The position numbers and the translations under genes were made by a program. DNA of 9,269 nt from JAFGBM01 sp964564915 (GTDB taxonomy: Bacteria > Actinomycetota > Actinomycetes > Actinomycetales > Demequinaceae): positions 1 through 9,269 of the forward strand of contig CAZMCU010000050.1 of assembly GCA_964564915.1 (NCBI GenBank), given 5' to 3'. The notes beneath the pieces are model-generated. The model saw only the letters and a program-made list of their open reading frames with translations. It was not told where the DNA came from and made no database searches. The number at the start of each line of letters is the position of its first letter. The stretch's first letter is position 1. Below are positions 4,712 through 9,269 of the stretch, piece after piece.

Positions 4712-7410
4712 GACCGCAGCCTTTCGACGTAGGAGCCGGCTAATGCGGCAGCCGCAGCGGAATGGAGGATCGTGTCGGGGATGTCCATGACCGCGGACGC
4801 CGATCCGGCTGCGAAGACGCCAGGGAGAGACGTCTTCGCGGGGCTGTGGTCCTCGTCGATCTCCCGCACGAAGTGATGGGCGTCGGCCTCGAGGAGACCG
4901 TCGGAAAAGAGGCCCAGGGCGTCCTGGTTGGGCAGCATTCCCACGGACAGGACGACGAGGTCGTGCTCGGCTTCGGCCACGCGACCGGTGGCGATGTCCT
5001 CGTAGCGGACCGTCAGGTTCCCGTTGTCCGCGCTGCCCACGTTGGCGACCTTGCCCTTGACGAAGTACGTTCCCATGGACTTGGACTGTTGGTAGAACTC
5101 CTCGAATCCCTTGCCGAAGGCTCGAACGTCGATGTAGTAGATCGTCACGTCCGCGAGCGGCACGGCCCCCATGATGAGCTGGGCTTGCTTGACGGTGTAC
5201 ATGCAGCACACGCGGGAGCAGAGGTCGTTTCCCACCTCGCAGTCGCGGGATCCGGCGCACAGGATGTAGGCGATGTTGTCGGGAACCTTGCCGTCCGACG
5301 GTCGAACGACGGAGTTGTAGGGCCGGGTGGGCGACAGGAGCCGGTCCATTTGCATCGCGGTGATGACGTTGGAGTACCGACCGTAGCCGTATTGCGGTTT
5401 CTGGAGCGGCTGGAAGAGATCGAACCCGGTGGATACGATGACCGACCCCACCGTGAGGGACCGGGATTGTCCGCCTCGTGCGAAGTCGATGGCGTTCCCG
5501 GTGCAGACGTCGAGGCACTGGTGGCATTCCGAACATCCGCCGCAGTCGAGGCATCGGCTGGCCCCCGCCCTGGCCTGATCTTCGGTGAGGGGCAACTCCA
5601 CCTCGGTGAAACCGCTGATCCGTTTGGAGGTGGGGATTTCCGCCTTCCGCTCACCGCCCTGGTAGCGGTAGGCGGTTTGCCGGGCGAGCACGGTGGCCTT
5701 GTCGACGACGGGGAGGCGCCGCTCGAACGCCTCGACGTCGAACGCCTCGCCGGTGAGGAAACGGTCGATGAAGTGCGCGGCCCTCCTGCCCTGGCCGATC
5801 GATTCCGTGATCGAACTGGGGCCGGTCACCGCGTCTCCGCCGGCGAAGACGTGGGGGATGGAGGTTTGGAGGGTGCCGGGGTCGGCCGTGATCTGGCCGT
5901 TCGTGTCGCGAGCGGGACCGTCCTTCCACGCGGCGTCCGTGGGAACGAGGCCGACGGCCATGATCACCAGGTCGATGGCGGTGGTCGTCTCGGACCCCTC
6001 GACGGGAACGGGGCGCCGCCTACCGGACTCGTCCGGTTCGCCCAACTCCATGTCGATGGATTCGACCCGCGCGAGTTTGCCCTTCTTGCCGTGGAACCGG
6101 ACAGGGGCCTTGAGGTACTCGATCGCGATCCCCTCCTCCGTCGCTCCGTCGATCTCCCAGTCGAAGGCGGGCATCTCGTCCCGGCCACGCCGGTATTGGA
6201 CCGTCACGCTCGCGGCACCCAGGCGACGGGCCACCCTCGCGGAGTCCATGGCGACGTTGCCGCCCCCGACCACGAGGACGCGCTTCTTGGACAGGTTGGG
6301 CGGGTCGCCCTTGTTGACCCCACGGAGGAAGTCGAGCGACTTCACCACCCCGTCGAGGTCCTCTCCCTCGACCCCCATCGCCCGGTCCTTGGTGACGCCA
6401 AAGGCGGCGAACACCGCCTGGAAACCCTTCTTGTCCAATTGCGCCAGGGTGCGGATGGGGGAGCCGAGCTTGATGTCGACCCCGAGTGCGGTGATGTTCT
6501 TGATGTCCCGGTCGACGACGTCCTTGGGCAACCGGTACGAGGGGATCGCATACCGCAACATGCCCCCCGCCTCGTCGGACGCCTCGAAAACGGTGACCCG
6601 ATACCCCTTCTTGGCCAGGTCATACGCCGCGGACAGCCCGGCCGGGCCCGACCCGACGACCGCCACCTTCTCCTCGCGACGCTTCTCGGGGGGTCCCAGC
6701 TTCGGTTCCGCGTGGTGCGCGTAGTACTCGTCCGCCGCGAATCGTTTGAGCATGCGGATCGGTACCGGCCCCTCGAGGTCGCCGCGAGTGCACACGTCTT
6801 CGCAGGGCGCGTAGCAGGCCCGTCCGAGGGTTCCGGCGAGCGCGGAGTCTTCGAGGATCAGATCCATCGCCTCGTCGTAGAGGCCGGCGCGCACGAGCGA
6901 GACGTAGCCGTGCGCCTTGATCCCCGCGGGGCACCCGAAGGTGCACGGCGAGGTACCCACCCATTCGATGACCGCCTTCTTGGGGACCGCTTGGGAGAAG
7001 GGGATGTAGGCGGCGCGACGAGCCACCATGGAGAAGTTGAATTGGTCGGGGATCGCGACGGTGCAGGCCACCTCGCAACTTCCGCACCCGGTGCAGGCGT
7101 CCGGGTCGACGAACGTGGCCTTCTGTTCGACTTTCGCCTGGAACGTCCCATCCGGCAGTTGCTCGACCCCGGTCACCTCGGAGGACGTCAAGGTGGTGAC
7201 CATCGGATGGTGGAACGTGGCCGCCATCTTGGGGGTCGCGATGCAACTGGAGCAGTCGAGGGTGGGGAACACCTTGCTGAGCAAGATCATCTTGCCGCCG
7301 ATGGAAGCTTCCTTCTCGACGAGCAACACGGAGTAGCCCATGTCTCCCAGGCTCAGGGCGGACTCCATTCCGGCTGTGCCACCACCCACTACCAAGACGT
7401 CGTAGTCCAT
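4708..7410 (-). CDS. HdrA-like flavoprotein with inserted GltD-type NAD(P)H oxidoreductase module
   Basis: 900 residues, well above the roughly 650 of stand-alone HdrA. The start is a classic FAD Rossmann motif (GGGTAG at 9-14), followed by the HdrA signature LDCSSCIATPKM (Cys53, 56) and a [4Fe-4S] motif Cys106/109/112/116. A complete GltD-like module is inserted at about 150-565: N-terminal Fe-S region CTFGCPAG...CYAPCEDVC (Cys156, 160, 199, 203, 207), a second FAD site GSGPAG (253-258), an NAD(P) site GGGNVAMD (382-389), and the FAD end motif AGGDAVTGPSS (523-533). The HdrA part resumes with a dense cysteine run (Cys620, 623, 626, 629, 632, 636), the motif CAGSRDC...CSRVCC (Cys718, 724, 731, 735, 736) and the C-terminal FAD segment. 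It lacks the HdrA N-terminal domain. It probably takes electrons from, or gives them to, NAD(P)H. The ATG lies 1 bp after the mvhD-like stop; no strong Shine-Dalgarno is seen, suggesting coupling. Confidence 0.9.
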   Translation of the reverse strand: MDYDVLVVGGGTAGMESALSLGDMGYSVLLVEKEASIGGKMILLSKVFPTLDCSSCIATPKMAATFHHPMVTTLTSSEVTGVEQLPDGTFQAKVEQKATFVDPDACTGCGSCEVACTVAIPDQFNFSMVARRAAYIPFSQAVPKKAVIEWVGTSPCTFGCPAGIKAHGYVSLVRAGLYDEAMDLILEDSALAGTLGRACYAPCEDVCTRGDLEGPVPIRMLKRFAADEYYAHHAEPKLGPPEKRREEKVAVVGSGPAGLSAAYDLAKKGYRVTVFEASDEAGGMLRYAIPSYRLPKDVVDRDIKNITALGVDIKLGSPIRTLAQLDKKGFQAVFAAFGVTKDRAMGVEGEDLDGVVKSLDFLRGVNKGDPPNLSKKRVLVVGGGNVAMDSARVARRLGAASVTVQYRRGRDEMPAFDWEIDGATEEGIAIEYLKAPVRFHGKKGKLARVESIDMELGEPDESGRRRPVPVEGSETTTAIDLVIMAVGLVPTDAAWKDGPARDTNGQITADPGTLQTSIPHVFAGGDAVTGPSSITESIGQGRRAAHFIDRFLTGEAFDVEAFERRLPVVDKATVLARQTAYRYQGGERKAEIPTSKRISGFTEVELPLTEDQARAGASRCLDCGGCSECHQCLDVCTGNAIDFARGGQSRSLTVGSVIVSTGFDLFQPLQKPQYGYGRYSNVITAMQMDRLLSPTRPYNSVVRPSDGKVPDNIAYILCAGSRDCEVGNDLCSRVCCMYTVKQAQLIMGAVPLADVTIYYIDVRAFGKGFEEFYQQSKSMGTYFVKGKVANVGSADNGNLTVRYEDIATGRVAEAEHDLVVLSVGMLPNQDALGLFSDGLLEADAHHFVREIDEDHSPAKTSLPGVFAAGSASAVMDIPDTILHSAAAAALAGSYVERLRS

Positions 7411-7411
7411 G

Positions 7412-7846
7412 TCACACCGCTTCGCTCATCGATGGAAGCGCGGCGAGCGTGGCGGAGAACGCCAGCATGTGTCGCACGAACGGCTCCGAACATACGGAGC
7501 AAATGGCCGCCATCTTCATCCGTTCCGGAAGAATCCCCCGCTCTTTTAAGAGTTCCTGGGCCTTGCCGGCGATCTTCGCGGTCCGGTCCGTGCAATCGGG
7601 TAGGAAAGGACAGTCGGTGCCGTCGGCGGCGATGAACACGCCGTCGAAGCCATGGTCGAGGGCGTGCGCGATCCATTCCGGTCGGATCCCGCTGGAGCAC
7701 GCGACAGCCATCGTCACGACCTGGGGCGGGTAGTGCAGGTGCGTACTACCCGCCAGGTCGATGCCGATGTCCGAAATCCCGGCGGTCGAGAACACCAGAA
7801 TCCGCGGAACAAACCCGCTCTCGACCGCGCCGCCCTCCTGAGACAT
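7412..7846 (-). CDS. MvhD/FrhD-like electron-transfer subunit with altered cysteines
   Basis: 144 residues, similar in layout to the MvhD family (hydrogenase iron-sulfur subunit), the [2Fe-2S] protein that links an electron donor to HdrA. Matching segments are DLAGSTHLHYPP (30-41), MAVACSSGIRPEW (46-58), HGFDGVFIAADGTDCPFLPDC (65-85) and LLKERGILPERMKMAAI (99-115). Family members as I recall them have a CxxC-type pair near the N-terminus just before the DLAG segment; here that place reads STAGISDIGI without cysteine. The cysteines are at 50, 79, 85, 116 and 119, including a C-terminal CSVC. A cluster is still possible but with other ligands. The gene starts 2 bp after tusA and ends 1 bp before hdrA, so it is part of the operon. 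A GAGG lies about 9 nt before the ATG. No hydrogenase genes occur in the window, so it probably joins HdrA to the NAD(P)H module or HdrB/C. Confidence 0.75.
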   Translation of the reverse strand: MSQEGGAVESGFVPRILVFSTAGISDIGIDLAGSTHLHYPPQVVTMAVACSSGIRPEWIAHALDHGFDGVFIAADGTDCPFLPDCTDRTAKIAGKAQELLKERGILPERMKMAAICSVCSEPFVRHMLAFSATLAALPSMSEAV

Positions 7847-7848
7847 GG

Positions 7849-8106
7849 TTACTTGCCTCGTTTGACGAATAGCCTCCAGAAGCCGGCGTCCTCAACGGTG
7901 CCCAAGTATTCGTGATTCATCTTGGCCGCCCATCGGGGAAGGTCGGCGACGGTGCTCGCGTCGGACGACATCACCACCATCACGCCACCCATAGGCACGC
8001 TGGTGATCCCCCGCTTGGCTTCCAGGAGGGGACCGGGGCACGCGACTCCGCGGGCGTCGATCTCCTTGTCCGGAGTGAGTTGAGCAAGTTCATCGCTAGA
8101 CATCAT
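7849..8106 (-). CDS. tusA: TusA-family sulfur carrier protein
   Basis: 85 residues, the usual length of TusA (SirA-like, IPR001455 type) proteins. The signature DARGVACPGPLLEAKRGI spans 17-34, with the reactive Cys23 in CPGP (CPxP motif). In this family that cysteine carries a persulfide and passes sulfane sulfur between proteins. The C-terminal part contains the usual strand-loop-helix features (VMVVMSSDASTVADLPRWA). ATG 8106 is followed directly by a second ATG (8103); GAGGA (8117-8121, minus) 10 nt upstream fits the first better. It sits between the dsrE2-like gene (33 bp upstream) and the mvhD-like gene (2 bp downstream). This suggests dedicated sulfur delivery to, or removal from, the Hdr-like complex and not tRNA thiolation, for which no partners are seen here. 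Confidence 0.9.
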   Translation of the reverse strand: MMSSDELAQLTPDKEIDARGVACPGPLLEAKRGITSVPMGGVMVVMSSDASTVADLPRWAAKMNHEYLGTVEDAGFWRLFVKRGK

Positions 8107-8139
8107 GATGCGTTCATCCTCGTTTCGTGGTTACGGCTT

Positions 8140-8496
8140 TCAGAACGTGAGGACGACGTCCGCGTCAGCGGCTTCCTCAACGAAGGTGGCAACGCCACCG
8201 CACTCGACGCCCTCGATCAGGTCCTCTTCCTTGCAGTTGACGATCGGGAACGCCGCCGAGCATGCGATGAGTTTGGCCCCACCGTTGATCGCCATCTCGA
8301 TGAACCCGGGCAAGGTTTTGGCCGCTCCAGCGAGCGTGATCTTCTCCGCGCCACCCTTTTTCACGATGTTGAGCCCGTTCATCGTGAAGAACAGGACGAG
8401 GTCCATGTCCATTGCAAGCGCACCACCACCCAACATGAAAGGAGGGAATGCCTTCTGGGGTTCATCTGACCCGCAGAACACCACCATCTTTGCCAT
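8140..8496 (-). CDS. DsrE2-like sulfur-transfer protein
   Basis: 118 residues from ATG 8496. The pattern matches the DsrE/DsrF superfamily, closest to DsrE2-type proteins: N-terminal strand MAKMVVFCGS, segment LVLFFTMNGLNIVKK (33-47), segment AKLIACSAAF (74-83), and the closing EEDLIEGVECGGVATFVEEA (90-109). The conserved cysteine of the family corresponds to Cys79; further cysteines are at 8, 88 and 99. Members bind sulfane sulfur at the conserved cysteine and exchange it with TusA. The start at 8496 is chosen over 8526 because GGAAAGGA lies 6 nt upstream and the extra 10 residues (MSARRRKGIG) look like leader sequence. It is the first gene of the operon, 33 bp before tusA. No membrane segment is evident, so a cytoplasmic location is likely. 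Confidence 0.85.
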   Translation of the reverse strand: MAKMVVFCGSDEPQKAFPPFMLGGGALAMDMDLVLFFTMNGLNIVKKGGAEKITLAGAAKTLPGFIEMAINGGAKLIACSAAFPIVNCKEEDLIEGVECGGVATFVEEAADADVVLTF

Positions 8497-8502
8497 GCCG
8501 AT

Positions 8503-8510
8503 TCCTTTCC
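8503..8510 (-). promoter_or_regulatory. Strong ribosome-binding site GGAAAGGA of the dsrE2-like gene
   Basis: The minus strand reads GGAAAGGA, 6 nt before the ATG at 8496. It decides this start over an in-frame ATG 30 bp upstream (8526), for which the same purine run would lie inside the gene. It is the first ribosome-binding site of the hdr operon. Confidence 0.7.
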
Positions 8511-8560
8511 GGCGACGAGCCGACACTCTTGAGGCTCACCGCATCACTTGGTCATTCATC

Positions 8561-8566
8561 AGCCTA
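8561..8566 (-). promoter_or_regulatory. Possible -10 box TAGGCT of the hdr operon
   Basis: TAGGCT on the minus strand lies about 65 bp upstream of the dsrE2-like ATG, giving a predicted 5' leader of roughly 55-60 nt. It is the same hexamer found before the lipoprotein gene and the divergent membrane-protein gene. It sits within the palindrome CCTAGG. No good -35 hexamer is visible at 16-18 bp (closest is TAGCGA). All eight genes downstream are packed with gaps of 33 bp or less, so one promoter here could serve the whole operon. Confidence 0.3.
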
Positions 8567-8664
8567 GGTATCTCGTCGCGGGTTCGCTAGGGGCGTGTGA
8601 CTTCTCGCGCGGCGGTGCATCCGCCCCCAAGGTTCTATCCCTGTGCCTCGTTGGGCGTATCGGT

Positions 8665-8670
8665 TAGGCT
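8665..8670 (+). promoter_or_regulatory. Possible -10 box TAGGCT of the divergent membrane-protein gene
   Basis: TAGGCT lies 30 bp upstream of the ATG at 8701. A start of transcription near 8676-8678 would give a leader of about 24 nt containing the ribosome-binding site AAGGAG (8690-8695), 5 nt before the ATG. No convincing -35 box is seen. The 204-bp gap between this gene and the dsrE2-like gene is a divergent promoter region. Confidence 0.4.
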
Positions 8671-8700
8671 CATCCCAGGAACTCACACCAAGGAGAGAAC

Positions 8701-9269
8701 ATGGCAGGCAACGTCAAGAAGAAGGTCGTTCGGGTCAAGCACGACGCCGCGAAACCACCGGACGAACCGAGTTGGAAGCCCACGCCGGAGGCGAAGAGCA
8801 AGGCGACGAGGCTCCGCATCATCGCGATCCTGCTGTGGCTCGTCGCGATCGGCGGCGAGGCGTTTGCCATCTTCTGGGTGCTCCAGCAGGACCCGGTCAA
8901 CATGGTGTTGCTCTACGCCTGCATCGGCGGGATCGGCGTCCTGGCCATCATCGGCTCGGTCCTGTGGAAGAAGGCGAACCGGGCGGATCCCGCCAAGCGG
9001 TCGGAGCCGTTCCGTTTCTGGGTCCAGAACCAGCTGGGTGCGATCATCGCGATCGTCGCGTTCCTGCCGCTCATCATCATGATCTACACGAACAAGAACA
9101 TGTCGAGCAAGGACAAGAACATCGCTGGCATTGTCGCCATCGTGGTCGCCGCCGTCGCCGTGTTGTTCGGTGTCTCGTGGAACTCTCCGTCGGTGGAGCA
9201 GTACACCTCGGAGACCGCTCGCGTCGTCGCCATCACAGGTGCGGACGAGGTGTTCTGGACCAGCCAGGG
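8701..9269 (+). CDS. Four-helix membrane protein, 3' end outside the window
   Basis: Open from ATG 8701 to the window end (189 codons, incomplete). AAGGAG lies 5 nt upstream of the ATG. Residues 1-38 are hydrophilic and basic (AGNVKKKVVRVKHD...), and so cytoplasmic. Four hydrophobic segments follow at about 39-61, 67-89, 110-129 and 140-160, then a soluble tail beginning SPSVEQYTSETARVVAITGADEVFWTSQ. I do not recognise it with certainty. The ending resembles small membrane proteins whose tail goes on with a YH...C-containing motif after a VFWT segment, but that part is not in the window. It is divergent from the hdr operon and need not be related to it. Confidence 0.75.
   Translation, partial: MAGNVKKKVVRVKHDAAKPPDEPSWKPTPEAKSKATRLRIIAILLWLVAIGGEAFAIFWVLQQDPVNMVLLYACIGGIGVLAIIGSVLWKKANRADPAKRSEPFRFWVQNQLGAIIAIVAFLPLIIMIYTNKNMSSKDKNIAGIVAIVVAAVAVLFGVSWNSPSVEQYTSETARVVAITGADEVFWTSQ

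Noticed and set aside
4712..5554. N-terminal extension of the second HdrA (856-residue reading)
   Set aside because: The added part is an out-of-frame translation of the upstream hdrA gene, Arg-rich and motif-free. The ATGA overlap at 4708-4711 and the CQCGGN domain right after the internal ATG give the natural start.
4762..7635. Long plus-strand open frame (957 codons) antisense to the hdrA-gltD gene
   Set aside because: The minus strand here has clear HdrA and GltD motifs, whereas the antisense translation is low-complexity, rich in Gly/Arg/Asp/Val, with no recognisable domain. Long antisense frames are common in high-GC coding DNA.
1411..8496. Canonical sHdr (sulfur-oxidising heterodisulfide reductase-like) cluster
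   Set aside because: Despite TusA/DsrE and Hdr subunits, there is no lipoate-binding protein and no second hdrC/hdrB pair, while a GltD-fused HdrA and an MvhD-like subunit are present.

Overview
The window looks like a stretch of a high-GC bacterial chromosome, most likely actinobacterial (for example an Acidimicrobiia-like lineage). The grounds are G+C-rich coding, GTG starts, apparently leaderless genes with a TANNNT box 7 nt before the start codon, and a lipoprotein with a DUF2927-like domain. The placement is an inference; there is no rRNA or other marker gene.

Layout. (1) 1-830: a tandem 15-bp repeat, then a plus-strand DUF2927-type lipoprotein gene. (2) 833-1306: a small minus-strand membrane-protein gene lying between two perfect 91-bp copies of the 3' end of the lipoprotein gene (742-832 and 1307-1397), the mark of a recent duplication or insertion, or of an assembly error. 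(3) 8496 down to 1411: one tightly packed minus-strand operon of eight genes, in transcription order dsrE2-like, tusA-like, mvhD-like, hdrA with an inserted GltD-type NAD(P)H module, a second hdrA with an HdrA N-terminal domain and C-terminal ferredoxin, a small winged-helix protein, hdrC-like and hdrB-like. Spacings are 33, 2, 1, -4, 1, -4 and -20 bp. (4) 8497-8700: a divergent promoter region, followed by a plus-strand gene for a four-helix membrane protein that runs off the window end.

How the genes may work together. The operon encodes a soluble heterodisulfide-reductase-like electron-transfer complex with its own pyridine-nucleotide module, together with two sulfur-carrier proteins (TusA with a CPGP motif, and a DsrE2-type protein). 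The simplest reading is a cytoplasmic enzyme that exchanges electrons between NAD(P)H, flavins and Fe-S clusters and a protein-bound sulfane-sulfur or disulfide substrate delivered by TusA/DsrE. It is not the canonical sHdr sulfur-oxidation cluster: the window has no lipoate-binding protein and no second hdrB/hdrC pair. It is also not a methanogen HdrABC-Mvh: no hydrogenase is present, HdrB has a single intact CCG domain, and the MvhD-like subunit has a rearranged cysteine set. The two HdrA proteins carry complementary sets of domains, as expected of a heterodimer like QmoA/QmoB. The substrate and the direction of the reaction cannot be read from the sequence.
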